Shown here: one piece after another, positions 24,492-33,600 of the stretch
Position numbering within the stretch: the first letter of the stretch is position 1
Layout of the letters: every line of letters begins with the position of its first letter
NCBI GenBank assembly: GCA_964404895.1
Contig: CAYOLV010000004.1
Span: forward strand, 124,001 to 188,000
DNA from: JBGSUZ01 sp964404895
Lineage (GTDB): Bacteria; Bacillota; Clostridia; Peptostreptococcales; Acidaminobacteraceae
DNA length: 64,000 bases
Reading direction: 5' to 3'
The notes under the pieces: model-generated
The model's database searches: none
What the model saw: the letters and a program-made list of their open reading frames with translations, nothing else
Told to the model about the DNA's origin: nothing
Translations under genes and position numbers: made by a program

Positions 24492-25483
24492 TCGCCCTTG
24501 TCCTCCTTTAATAGATCAATAAACGCTTCTAGTCTCAATTTAGTTCTGCCGTCCAATTGTGTGGCTTGATCCCCTTCGATGGTTAAAATAGGGCAAGTCA
24601 ATACATCTTTCAAAATCAAATCGTCTAAGGCGCGGTGACAAAAGGCTTGGGTATAGTGAATGATTCCGTCTAATTGTCTCTCTTCAATGGCCTTTTGAAT
24701 ATCTTCAAGTCTCATTTGAAGGCTGTAAGGATAGGTATACGCCGCATATTGATGGGCAATACTTTCAGCTTCAAGGCTATGGGGCATGGCAAATTGTCTT
24801 TGAACTTCGTTGAAAACCACCCTTGCCCCAAAGGACTCTGTAAAGTCGTAAAGGTCTGCCGTCATTGGGGGAACCCCTACATAACCTAGTCTAATGGTCT
24901 GTTTCATAGGCTCTCTTTGTTTAGCTTTTTCTAGAAAATCTGTTAAACGATTTTTAAAATCTTCCAAATTGCCGTCAAAATCACTGAAACTTACCAGCCA
25001 TAAATGGTTTTCAAAACCGCTGACTTGATTGGTTTCATAAGTCAACCGATCCAGCTCTACGCCTAGTTTTCTCATAGGTTTTAAGGCTTCCCAAGTTTCT
25101 AAAACTTGATTCCAAGGGACTTCCAAGTCTTCTGCAAATTTTTTCAAGGCGGTTTCTAAATTTTCTACACTGTTTTCTTGTGGGTAACCAAAGGTTTGTA
25201 CCTTAATGCCGCTGTGTTCCAAAATGGCGTTAAGTCCTTTTGTATTGGAACAATCGCCTTCTGTAACAGCGATGAATAAATCTGGCTGTTCTGCTAAACA
25301 AGCGCCGTGCAGACCTTTGATCCAGGCGCACAGACTTTTAGGAAAGCCCTTTCGCTCTGCTTGTTGAAGCCACTCAGGGGCATTGGGCGATAGAACAAAT
25401 CGATTGTTGAGGTCGACGATTTGGCTGTCTGTGTTCAATAATATTTCTAATGGCAGGGTGGTGGATATTGCTATTTTTTTCAT
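24482..25483 (-). CDS. HgdB-like (2-hydroxyacyl-CoA dehydratase subunit D family) Fe-S protein
   Basis: A 333-residue protein of the 2-hydroxyglutaryl-CoA dehydratase D-component family (COG1775-like). Five cysteines at 52, 62, 78, 282 and 297 lie in family-like contexts (PKSLCAW, GACLAEQ, TEGDCSNTKG, YTQAFCHRALDD, LTCPILTIEGDQ), suited to one or more Fe-S clusters. Dehydratases of this family normally need two homologous subunits plus the activase; here only one is present, a layout shared with double-cubane-cluster reductases. No CoA-transferase, acyl-CoA dehydrogenase or other fermentation gene is adjacent. It is the first gene after a preQ1 riboswitch and terminator, followed by the activase, queD, queE and queC. 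The substrate is unknown. Confidence 0.85.
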   Translation of the reverse strand: MKKIAISTTLPLEILLNTDSQIVDLNNRFVLSPNAPEWLQQAERKGFPKSLCAWIKGLHGACLAEQPDLFIAVTEGDCSNTKGLNAILEHSGIKVQTFGYPQENSVENLETALKKFAEDLEVPWNQVLETWEALKPMRKLGVELDRLTYETNQVSGFENHLWLVSFSDFDGNLEDFKNRLTDFLEKAKQREPMKQTIRLGYVGVPPMTADLYDFTESFGARVVFNEVQRQFAMPHSLEAESIAHQYAAYTYPYSLQMRLEDIQKAIEERQLDGIIHYTQAFCHRALDDLILKDVLTCPILTIEGDQATQLDGRTKLRLEAFIDLLKEDKGEWA

Positions 25484-25515
25484 TTTTTCTCCTTACATTT
25501 CTGACACCCAAAAAA

Positions 25516-25542
25516 CAAAAAAAGAGGGCTCTAAAAGCCCTC
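25516..25542 (-). terminator. Intrinsic terminator of the preQ1 riboswitch expression platform
   Basis: GAGGGCT / AGCCCTC with a five-base loop and a following run of seven Ts on the minus strand, about 30 bp ahead of the HgdB-like gene. A second hairpin, GGGGGC/GCCCCC at 25554-25569, lies just upstream; its 3' arm can alternatively pair with GGGCAT at the 3' edge of the aptamer, a plausible switch. Confidence 0.85.
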
Positions 25543-25586
25543 AATTAAGAACAGGGGGCATAAGCCCCCAAGATTGTATTTTGAAT

Positions 25587-25628
25587 GCCCTAGTTTTATT
25601 TATAGACAGGATGGATCCCGAACTGTCT
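25587..25628 (-). promoter_or_regulatory. preQ1-I riboswitch (predicted)
   Basis: Minus strand: stem GACAG/CTGTC encloses a loop beginning TTC and containing a CC, followed by the A-rich tail TATAAATAAAACTAGGG. This layout (short P1, TTC-starting loop, A-rich strand ending in CTAGG that can pair back into the loop) matches class I preQ1 aptamers. A terminator follows, and queD, queE and queC lie in the transcript, which independently supports the assignment. PreQ1 binding would be expected to favour termination. Confidence 0.7.
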
Positions 25629-25659
25629 TATGAACTTGTCCGATTATTACTACCAATGA

Positions 25660-25688
25660 ATTGTATCACAGGCTTATAACCCTTGCAA
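25660..25688 (-). promoter_or_regulatory. Predicted sigma-A promoter of the preQ1-controlled operon
   Basis: TTGCAA (25683-25688), 17-bp spacer, TACAAT (25660-25665) on the minus strand. Transcription would start near 25653, about 25 nt before the aptamer. It sits just downstream of the pepF stop codon, so the operon has its own start. Confidence 0.65.
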
Positions 25689-25703
25689 GTTCAAATTTAG
25701 AAC

Positions 25704-27500
25704 TTATTTCAATAACTCGTCAAATTCATCTACTAACTTGCTGAATAATGCAAGGCATGCTTCGACTGGTTTGCCTGAAGCCATGTCTGCTCCTGCTGCT
25801 TTAAGAATGTCCACTGGGTACTTGTGATTCCCTGCTGACAAGAAGCTGAGGTAACGGTCTACTGCTGGTTGGCCTTCTTTGATCATCGCTTCAGAAAGTG
25901 CTACGGCTGCAGAGAAGCCAGTTGCATATTGGAACACGTAGAAATTGTAATAGAAGTGAGGAATTCTTGCCCATTCAATTGCGATGGTGTCATCCACTTC
26001 CATTTCTGGACCGTAGTACTTCTCATTGAGTTTTCTGTAGTGGGCTTTGAGAACGTCTGCTGTAATCGCACCGCCTGACTCCACCATTTGATGAATGTCA
26101 CGCTCAAACTCAGCAAACATGGTTTGTCTGAAGACTGTTCCTCTGAACTGCTCCAAATAGTGATTGAGGAGCAATAATTTTTCTTCTTTACCTTTTACAT
26201 TTTCAAGAAGATAATGGTTGAGCAATGCTTCATTTGTCGTAGAAGCTACTTCAGCTAAGAAAATAGAATAGTTGCCGTAAACATAAGGCTGATTTTGATG
26301 GGTTAAATGGCTGTGCATGGAGTGACCCATTTCATGAGTCAATGTGAACATATTGTCAATGTTGTCATGGTAGTTTAAAAGAATATACGGTTTTGAATCG
26401 TAAGTTCCCCAAGAATAAGCACCACTTCTCTTGCCAGTATTTTCATAAACATCTATCCAATTGGATTCGTAAGCTTCCTTAACAGTTTCAACATAAGCTT
26501 CACCTAGCGGTGCAAGGCTTTCAAGAACTAACTTTTGAGCTTCTTCATAAGAATAACGCATTTCAACCGATTGAATGATTGGCACGTAAATGTCGTACAT
26601 TCTGAGGGTATCTAAGCCTAACATGCGTTTGCGGATCCCCATATATTTGTGCATTGCAGGTAAGTTCTTATTCACAGCTTCAATCAATTGATCGTATACC
26701 GAAACGGGAACATTGTTTTCAAAGAGTGCCGCATGTCTTGCTGTTTCAAAGTTTTTTGCTCTTGCAAAGAAGCTGTTTTTCTTAACTTCAGATTGTAATA
26801 ACGTTGCCATGGTGTTGATATGGTTGTCGTATACACTGTAAAAAGCTTCATAAGCATTTTTTCTAACTTCTCTGTCTTTGCTTTCCATGGTCGGAATAAA
26901 GTTACCATGAGTCAATTGGAATTCTTCACCCTTTTCATTTTTAATGACAGGGAATTTTAAATCTGCAGCGTTGAGCATTTCGAAAGTATTGTAAGGTGTC
27001 CCAGCTAAGTCCCCTGCCATTGCAAGGATCTGTTCTTCACTGCCGCTGAGGGTATGTGGTTTTCTTCTAAGAATGTCGTCTAACATTTGACCAAAACCTG
27101 CTAACCCTTGATGTTTCGCCATAAAGTCAGTCACATTTTTTTCGTCAGAGGCTAAAATTTCAGGTATAATGAATGAGAACGCTTCTTGGATCTTAACGCC
27201 AAGAGATTCTGCTCTTGAGTGCATACCTTGATTGTCTGAGATTCGAGTATCTTCATCCAATTTCATTTTAGAATAAGTTGAAACGTTTTCTAAAATACGG
27301 GCAATTTCTAATTGAAGTGTCAAAGCCTCAAAAAGGTTTTCTGGTGATTGCATCAATTGACCTTTAAAAACCAATAATTTTTCAATTAAAGTGTCTATTT
27401 TTACAAATTCATTTTCAAGAAGTTCCTTCGTTGGGAACATCACATTGATATCCCATTGATCTTTTGCATTTGCTGCATTGCGTTCTGCCACATTAGCCAT
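25704..27500 (-). CDS. pepF: Oligoendopeptidase F
   Basis: A 598-residue M3-family zinc metallopeptidase of normal PepF length. The HExxH motif appears as LTHEMGHSMHS at about residues 385-395, with the third ligand glutamate expected in the following helix (FLAEVASTTNEALL). It cleaves cytoplasmic oligopeptides, a useful function for an amino-acid fermenter. The ATG has AGGAGGCTTAAT upstream. It is divergent from the lipoprotein gene; no operon partner is evident. Confidence 0.95.
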   Translation of the reverse strand: MANVAERNAANAKDQWDINVMFPTKELLENEFVKIDTLIEKLLVFKGQLMQSPENLFEALTLQLEIARILENVSTYSKMKLDEDTRISDNQGMHSRAESLGVKIQEAFSFIIPEILASDEKNVTDFMAKHQGLAGFGQMLDDILRRKPHTLSGSEEQILAMAGDLAGTPYNTFEMLNAADLKFPVIKNEKGEEFQLTHGNFIPTMESKDREVRKNAYEAFYSVYDNHINTMATLLQSEVKKNSFFARAKNFETARHAALFENNVPVSVYDQLIEAVNKNLPAMHKYMGIRKRMLGLDTLRMYDIYVPIIQSVEMRYSYEEAQKLVLESLAPLGEAYVETVKEAYESNWIDVYENTGKRSGAYSWGTYDSKPYILLNYHDNIDNMFTLTHEMGHSMHSHLTHQNQPYVYGNYSIFLAEVASTTNEALLNHYLLENVKGKEEKLLLLNHYLEQFRGTVFRQTMFAEFERDIHQMVESGGAITADVLKAHYRKLNEKYYGPEMEVDDTIAIEWARIPHFYYNFYVFQYATGFSAAVALSEAMIKEGQPAVDRYLSFLSAGNHKYPVDILKAAGADMASGKPVEACLALFSKLVDEFDELLK

Positions 27501-27664
27501 ATTAAGCCTCCTGATTTATTGAGCGCACAGTATGCGATATACTGACAACGCATAAAATTTTACAACATAAAAATATTTTGTATGTAATTTTATATTATCA
27601 GGTTCTTTAGAGATAATAAAGTAGCAAATAAATATTTTTTTGTGACTTTTAAGGAGTGATTCAA

Positions 27665-29191
27665 ATGAAATTCAAACAATTGGCCATACTAGGTCTTGCA
27701 GTTATTATGACTGTCAGCTTTACAGCATGTACCCAGCAAACAGATAAACCACCAGTTCAAACAGTGGTCTTAAAAGATACACACGGCAGTCTTTCAGAAC
27801 AAGTCAAATCCTTAACCCATTCTAAAGCGGATGTAGAAACCATTGCTAAACTCATAAGAGAAGGCATTGAAAAGACTTCTCCAGAAGATGCAGACAGCGC
27901 CGTTCTTCTTTATGTCAAATATGCAGACAGCAAAAGTTCCGAACTGGCTGGTGAAATGCTTTACGCCAGTACCGAAATGTCTGACCGCTTCTATAAGATT
28001 TATGGTGAACACTTCCAAAATAAGTGGAACGAAGCTTTAATTCCTACGGTGAATGACCAAGAAATCAGAGAAAAGTTCATGCGGCTTCAAAATAGCTACA
28101 TGAAAATCGATGCCTACGGTGACTATATGGGGCCAGTAGTGGATTACAAGAAAATCTCTGAACTTCCAAATCTGTCAGCACAAGTTAGGGAATTTTACCA
28201 AAACGTTTCTGGGCTTTACACCACTGGCCGGATGGCTAATGAACTTCAAGGTTTAGACTATAGCGCTACCGCTCAATATGCAGCCTATATGGAAGATGCC
28301 TATAAAAAAGCTGAAGATTTAACCCTTTATGAATCAGCTCAGGCCATGCTTTCATTTGCACTGAACCTATATTTCACAGGTACAGACGGCAGCTCTCCTT
28401 TTGACTTTGAAAAGAATACCTTGGTAGACGGTTTTGTGAATGCCACAAAAGAAAGCAATTCCAAATATGCTGACTATCACATTGGAAAGTTGGGCAAAGC
28501 CTTCTTGAAGCTCTCCGATGATAACGACGGTCAATTAACTTCTGATTTTGCAGATTTGGTCATCAACTATAAAAAATTTGGTTTTGACTCAGAAAAATCT
28601 GTTAAGTCGAACACCGTTTCCAGAGGACAAGACTACTTTGAAATCACGCCGATCTTCACTGGATTTGACCCTACAGCAGAAGAAAAAATCGCCAACGAAA
28701 TTGCCACAGCCGTTGGTCAAATTAAAGACAGTGTCAAATGGGAAAAGACTGAAAACACCAATTATCACCTCAGTTACATTGTAGACTTTGCCAACGAACA
28801 TTACTTCAGTCTCCAACTCAGCGGTGTGTCTTACAATCAAGAGAACAGTACCAATCTCTACGACAATATCAGCATGATTTTCGACTCAAAAACAGGTGAA
28901 CGGATTAGCCTAAAAGAAATTTTCAAGGACGATTATGAGGCTTATATCAAGCAGATTAAAACTTTGGTATTGAAAGATATTACAGAAACCCAAAAATTAA
29001 ATTTTAAAACCACTAAAGGCATTGTCATTGATGACAGCAATCTCCTTTTAGACGCCAATTACTTGATGGTGACACTCAAAAAAGGAACTTACAGCGATGA
29101 ACAGCAATACGACATTGTCAGTTATGTCAAATACAGCGATCTGCTAGACACCTTTGATATGGAAAATTATTTAAGAGGCGTCCAGCAGTAA
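27665..29191 (+). CDS. Secreted lipoprotein with C-terminal RsiV/DUF3298-like domain
   Basis: A 508-residue predicted lipoprotein. A positively charged start (MKFKQ), a hydrophobic stretch and the lipobox-like FTAC place the lipidated cysteine near residue 22. The middle (about 60-320) is helical and unrecognised. The C-terminal part, about residues 350-500, with repeated pairs such as HYFSLQLSGVSY and ISMIFDSKTGERISLKEIF, resembles the DUF3298/RsiV-like domain of anti-sigma factors and peptidoglycan deacetylases; this is tentative. The ATG at 27665 has AAGGAG eight bases upstream. It is monocistronic and ends at a strong bidirectional terminator. Confidence 0.65.
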   Translation: MKFKQLAILGLAVIMTVSFTACTQQTDKPPVQTVVLKDTHGSLSEQVKSLTHSKADVETIAKLIREGIEKTSPEDADSAVLLYVKYADSKSSELAGEMLYASTEMSDRFYKIYGEHFQNKWNEALIPTVNDQEIREKFMRLQNSYMKIDAYGDYMGPVVDYKKISELPNLSAQVREFYQNVSGLYTTGRMANELQGLDYSATAQYAAYMEDAYKKAEDLTLYESAQAMLSFALNLYFTGTDGSSPFDFEKNTLVDGFVNATKESNSKYADYHIGKLGKAFLKLSDDNDGQLTSDFADLVINYKKFGFDSEKSVKSNTVSRGQDYFEITPIFTGFDPTAEEKIANEIATAVGQIKDSVKWEKTENTNYHLSYIVDFANEHYFSLQLSGVSYNQENSTNLYDNISMIFDSKTGERISLKEIFKDDYEAYIKQIKTLVLKDITETQKLNFKTTKGIVIDDSNLLLDANYLMVTLKKGTYSDEQQYDIVSYVKYSDLLDTFDMENYLRGVQQ

Positions 29192-29211
29192 CCTACCCTT
29201 TCACACAACAA

Positions 29212-29268
29212 AAATAGCAATCTCAAACACCCTTATCTTTTGGGTTTTGAGATTGCTATTTCTTTTTT
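29212..29268. terminator. Bidirectional terminator between the lipoprotein gene and pulA
   Basis: AAATAGCAATCTCAAA pairs with the complementary TTTGAGATTGCTATTT around an inner CACCC/GGGTT stem; T-rich on the plus side and A-rich (T-rich on minus) on the other. It serves both convergent genes. Confidence 0.85.
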
Positions 29269-29271
29269 ACG

Positions 29272-31152
29272 CTACTCAGCAGATTCTTTGTCACAATGAC
29301 CGACCACGCTGTAAATTAAGGAGGACTTGCCTTCCACATCGACCATAGTTCTTTGAGGGTAAAGGCTGCCTTTTTGGTCGTAGAAATCATTTAAAAAATA
29401 CACCAAGGCATTTTTGGGGATTTGGCGTTTGACAGGGACGTCGTAAAAATTATGATAGAAGCAATAGGTACTTTTCTCATGCATAATACTATAGCCCAAG
29501 CCGTCTAAGTTTTGGAATTTTAAACTCTTTCGAATTTCATCTGCCGTTTGATTGAAAACACCTGTTCGTTGTCTAAAATCAATCAGAGACTCAATGTACT
29601 TGTAAAACTGGTAATACTCTTCTTTAAGCTTCCAGTCCACTTGATTGATATGATCTGGCGATTTAAAAGAGTTATGGTCGTGGTACTTGGTTCGATAAAA
29701 CTCTGTGCCTTCATGAATGAAAGGCGTCCCAAATGACATTAACATCAGGGTAAAAGCCAAGCGGTTCATTTTGAGTCGATAATCTTCGCTGCTGCCTTCT
29801 GAAACTTTTTCTATTTTATCTCTTAAAATCAAGTTGTCGTGGGCGCAGATATAATTGACGACTTCAATGGGCTCGTCTGCATAACCTGTCAAACTCTTGT
29901 TGTATGCAATTTCGCCTGCAATGCCTCTCTTAATGGCGTTCATGGCTGTACCGTTTCCAGAAATCAGACCCTTGCCATAACCGTCATTGTCTCCTTTGAC
30001 TGCATCTCTAAAATCGTCGTTGAACACCGCAATGTATTTGCCCCTTTGAGAGCCCTTCATAAACATTTTCTTCGTCTGAAGTCCGGAGTGTCCCCCCACC
30101 CACGGCTCACCGTAAATTAAGAAGGTGGGATTGGTTTTTCTCAATTCCTTACAAACCATATCAATGGTTTCGTGGTCGTAAAGACCCATCAAGTCAAAGC
30201 GGAAGCCATCTACACGGTACTCATCCATCCAATATTTTAGGGAGTCTAACAAAAATTTTTGCATCATGGGTTTGCTGCAGTTCATTTCATTGCCACACCC
30301 AGACCCATCTGTAAATTGACCACCTCTGGTTCTGTAAAAATAGTAAGGCGCCAATCTGTTAAAATTAGAAGTTTCTGTATAAAACGTGTGGTTATACACC
30401 ACGTCTAAAACCACGCGAAGTCCCTTTTCATGCATTTTGTGAACCATTTGCTTGAACTCTAGGATTCTTTGAATCCCATCTGGTTCAGTAGCATAGGAAC
30501 CTTCTGGCACATTGTACTGTACAGGGTCGTAACCCCAATTGTATTCCACTGGATTGAGTTCATCCACTGTGACAAAATCCGAAACAGGCATGATGTGGAC
30601 ATGGGTGATTCCCAGTTCTTCCAAATGATCTAATCCAGTTTTAAAGCCTTTATAGGTGGTGCCTGTCTCAGTCATTCCTAAATACTTTCCAGGGTTTTTC
30701 ACTCCAGAATTGCTGCTGACTGTGAAGTCTCTAATGTGGAGTTCATAAATGATGGATTTGAGTGGATGAATGAGTGGTAATTCTAGAAAATCTCGAAATC
30801 CTTCAGGATCAGTTTTGGAAAGATCAACAACCATCGCCTTACGGGCATTGGGTGCACTTGCCTTTGCATAAGGATCCAAAACTTCTAATGTAGGGCTTCC
30901 CTCTTCCATAACCACTAGGAAGTTATAATATTTACCTTCCTGATCCCCTTCCAAATCCAGGAACCATGTGCCATCCCCTACAGGAGTCATATCAAATTCT
31001 TGGCGGTAATAATCATTCCATTCTTCATAGATAGCCAACTTTATAGCAAAGGAACTGGGGCTCCACACGCGAAAGGTCGTGTGCTCCTTCTGATAAACAG
31101 CGCCATAGTCCTTATGAGATAAGGCTTTCGAGCTTGCTATTATTTTATTCAT
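29272..31152 (-). CDS. pulA: Type I pullulanase
   Basis: A 626-residue GH13 debranching enzyme. The type I signature YNWGYDP is present (EYNWGYDPVQYNVPEGSY), an N-terminal CBM48-like beta domain precedes the barrel, and the catalytic aspartate and glutamate appear in DGFRFDLMG and IYGEPWVGG. It hydrolyses alpha-1,6 branches of glycogen or pullulan. The ATG at 31152 follows GAGGTAGGTG; the frame extends three codons upstream. It is the last gene of the glycogen operon and complements GlgP by removing limit-dextrin branches. Confidence 0.93.
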   Translation of the reverse strand: MNKIIASSKALSHKDYGAVYQKEHTTFRVWSPSSFAIKLAIYEEWNDYYRQEFDMTPVGDGTWFLDLEGDQEGKYYNFLVVMEEGSPTLEVLDPYAKASAPNARKAMVVDLSKTDPEGFRDFLELPLIHPLKSIIYELHIRDFTVSSNSGVKNPGKYLGMTETGTTYKGFKTGLDHLEELGITHVHIMPVSDFVTVDELNPVEYNWGYDPVQYNVPEGSYATEPDGIQRILEFKQMVHKMHEKGLRVVLDVVYNHTFYTETSNFNRLAPYYFYRTRGGQFTDGSGCGNEMNCSKPMMQKFLLDSLKYWMDEYRVDGFRFDLMGLYDHETIDMVCKELRKTNPTFLIYGEPWVGGHSGLQTKKMFMKGSQRGKYIAVFNDDFRDAVKGDNDGYGKGLISGNGTAMNAIKRGIAGEIAYNKSLTGYADEPIEVVNYICAHDNLILRDKIEKVSEGSSEDYRLKMNRLAFTLMLMSFGTPFIHEGTEFYRTKYHDHNSFKSPDHINQVDWKLKEEYYQFYKYIESLIDFRQRTGVFNQTADEIRKSLKFQNLDGLGYSIMHEKSTYCFYHNFYDVPVKRQIPKNALVYFLNDFYDQKGSLYPQRTMVDVEGKSSLIYSVVGHCDKESAE

Positions 31153-31161
31153 GACAATCAC

Positions 31162-33588
31162 CTACCTCACACTCTTTACATGCCAGATATCTTTTGCATA
31201 TTGACTGATGGTGTTGTCACTAGAAAACACCCCTGACTTGGCAATATTAATTAAGGACTTCTCAGCCCACAAATACTTATCTTTGTAGGTGTCGCCCAAT
31301 CGCTGGTGTGCCCCTGCATAAGAGTCAAAATCTTTTAAAACAAAATACTCGTCCCCATGTCGAATCAAGGAGTCTTGGATAATGGAAAATTCTCCGTCCA
31401 TTACATTCAAATGCCCATTATTGAGTTGATTGACCACTAATTGAATTCTCGGATCCTTCTGATAAAACTCATAGGCATTGTAATTCCGATTGGCATAGAA
31501 ATTGTAAACTTCCTGCTCTTTAAGACCGAAAATGAAAATGTTGTCCTCTCCTACTTGCTCTAAAATTTCAACATTTGCCCCGTCTAAAGTGGCGATGGTC
31601 ACAGCGCCATTCATCATAAACTTCATGTTCCCAGTTCCGGAAGCTTCCTTGGTGGTGGTGGAAATCTGTTCACTGACATCCGCCGCAGGCATCAATAGCT
31701 CTGCTAATGAAACCCCATAGTTTTCCATAAACACAACTTTGAGTTTATCATTGACACGTTTGTCATTATTGACAACATCTGCAACAGAGTTAATCAACTT
31801 AATCATCTGCTTGGCAATGTAATACCCTGGTGCTGCCTTTGCTCCAAAGATAAAGGTTCGCGGTGCCACATCCAAGTCAGGATTTTCTCTTAAGGCATTA
31901 TAGAGATGCATAATATGGAGAATATTCAAAGTCTGGCGTTTGTATTCATGAAGCCGTTTGACCTGAATGTCAAAAATGGATTTTGGATTGACGATAATCC
32001 CATTTCTTTGAAGAATGACCTTGGCAAGCCGTTCCTTATTGGCAAGTTTAACCGCCATGACCTGATCTAAGAAAGCCTTGTCTCCTTTATAGATCAAGAG
32101 TTTTTCAAGTTCTGTCGGTTTCTTGATCCAACCATCCCCTATCGTGTCTGTGATGAGACCCGTCAGTTGAGGATTGCTGTACATGAGCCATCTTCTATGA
32201 GTAATGCCGTTGGTCTTGTTGTTGAACTTCTGTGGGAAGAAATCGTAAAGATCTTTCATTTCTCTATTTTTGAGAATATCGCTGTGAAGTTTTGCAACAC
32301 CGTTGACGCTGTGACTTCCGACCACACAAAGGTTAGCCATATGAACCATCCCATTGGAGATGATGGCCATTTCAGCTATTTTTTGCAAATTGCCCTCATA
32401 TTTTTTAACCCATAAATCATGACAAAAACGCTCGTTGATTTCGTTGACAATCATGAAAATTCTAGGCAATAGACTGTTGAACATGTCTACCGGCCACTTT
32501 TCCATCGCTTCGTGCAGAATGGTATGGTTGGTATAACTGACCACGTTGTTTGTAATTTTCCAAGCATCGTCCCAAGTGAGCTCTTCAATGTCCATGAGTA
32601 TTCTCATGAGTTCAGGTATGGCAAGAGCTGGGTGGGTATCATTAATATGAACAGACACATATTTGTCTAGGTCATAAATACTTCTGCCCCTCTTTTTATG
32701 AGAGCGGATAATCCCTTGAATCCCTGCCGAAACGAAGAAATATTCCTGTTTGAGTCTGAGCAGCTTGCCTTCGTCGTAGGAGTCATTAGGGTACAAAACT
32801 TGAGATATGGCTTCTACGTTGTGCTTTTGCTCAAAAGCCCGGGAATAATCCCCTCTGTTAAAGTTCATAAAGTCAAATTCACGGTTCATGGTTTCTGCAC
32901 TGTAGAGTCTCAGTGTATTGACTATCCCATTTCGATACCCCGGAACTGGTGTGTCGTAGGGTACGGCTAAAACAGATTCGCAGTCTTCTAAAATAAAGAC
33001 GAGGCGCCCATTGACTGTATCTTGTCTTACATAACCACCAAATTTCACCTCTACAGCTTTGTCGGGTTTCTTGACCTCCCAAACATTACGGTTTTCGAGC
33101 CATCTGTCAGGGTACTCAACTTGGTAGCCGTTGACAATTCGTTGCTCAAACAAGCCGTAATTGTATCTAATGCCAACGCCATGACCTGGTAGTGCCAGAC
33201 ATGACAGCGAGTCCATAAAGCAAGCTGCTAATCTTCCTAAGCCACCATTGCCAAGACCTTGGTCCTTTTCAATATTTTCGATGTCGTCTAAATCAAAGCT
33301 CAATTCCTTGAAGACATCTTCAACAATTTCTCTAATCCCTAAGGCATTGAGATTGCTCATTAAAAGGCGACCTGTCAAAAATTCCATGGAAAAATAGAAG
33401 ACCTGTTTGCAATCTCGATTGGTGTATTCTTTAATGCTGTTGACCCAGTCGTCGGTCAAATATTCTTTGGTCAAACTTCCAAGTGCATGATACCGATCCC
33501 AAGTCGAAGTATCTTCAATTGCCTTGGCACTTTCGGATTTCAATCTTTTTAAGTAGTCGCTTAAAAACTGTTTCCTCGTTAAATCCAT
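31162..33588 (-). CDS. glgP: Glycogen/starch phosphorylase
   Basis: An 808-residue GT35 phosphorylase of normal length. The PLP-lysine segment TKEASGTGNMKFMMNGAVTI is near residue 650, with GNGGLGRLAACFMDSLSCL near the N-terminus. It releases glucose-1-phosphate from alpha-1,4 chains. It lies between glgA and pulA with 9-12 bp gaps. The ATG has AGGTG upstream. Together with Pgi and the amylase elsewhere in the window it links stored glycogen to glycolysis. Confidence 0.96.
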   Translation of the reverse strand: MDLTRKQFLSDYLKRLKSESAKAIEDTSTWDRYHALGSLTKEYLTDDWVNSIKEYTNRDCKQVFYFSMEFLTGRLLMSNLNALGIREIVEDVFKELSFDLDDIENIEKDQGLGNGGLGRLAACFMDSLSCLALPGHGVGIRYNYGLFEQRIVNGYQVEYPDRWLENRNVWEVKKPDKAVEVKFGGYVRQDTVNGRLVFILEDCESVLAVPYDTPVPGYRNGIVNTLRLYSAETMNREFDFMNFNRGDYSRAFEQKHNVEAISQVLYPNDSYDEGKLLRLKQEYFFVSAGIQGIIRSHKKRGRSIYDLDKYVSVHINDTHPALAIPELMRILMDIEELTWDDAWKITNNVVSYTNHTILHEAMEKWPVDMFNSLLPRIFMIVNEINERFCHDLWVKKYEGNLQKIAEMAIISNGMVHMANLCVVGSHSVNGVAKLHSDILKNREMKDLYDFFPQKFNNKTNGITHRRWLMYSNPQLTGLITDTIGDGWIKKPTELEKLLIYKGDKAFLDQVMAVKLANKERLAKVILQRNGIIVNPKSIFDIQVKRLHEYKRQTLNILHIMHLYNALRENPDLDVAPRTFIFGAKAAPGYYIAKQMIKLINSVADVVNNDKRVNDKLKVVFMENYGVSLAELLMPAADVSEQISTTTKEASGTGNMKFMMNGAVTIATLDGANVEILEQVGEDNIFIFGLKEQEVYNFYANRNYNAYEFYQKDPRIQLVVNQLNNGHLNVMDGEFSIIQDSLIRHGDEYFVLKDFDSYAGAHQRLGDTYKDKYLWAEKSLINIAKSGVFSSDNTISQYAKDIWHVKSVR

Positions 33589-33600
33589 ATGATCACCTGC

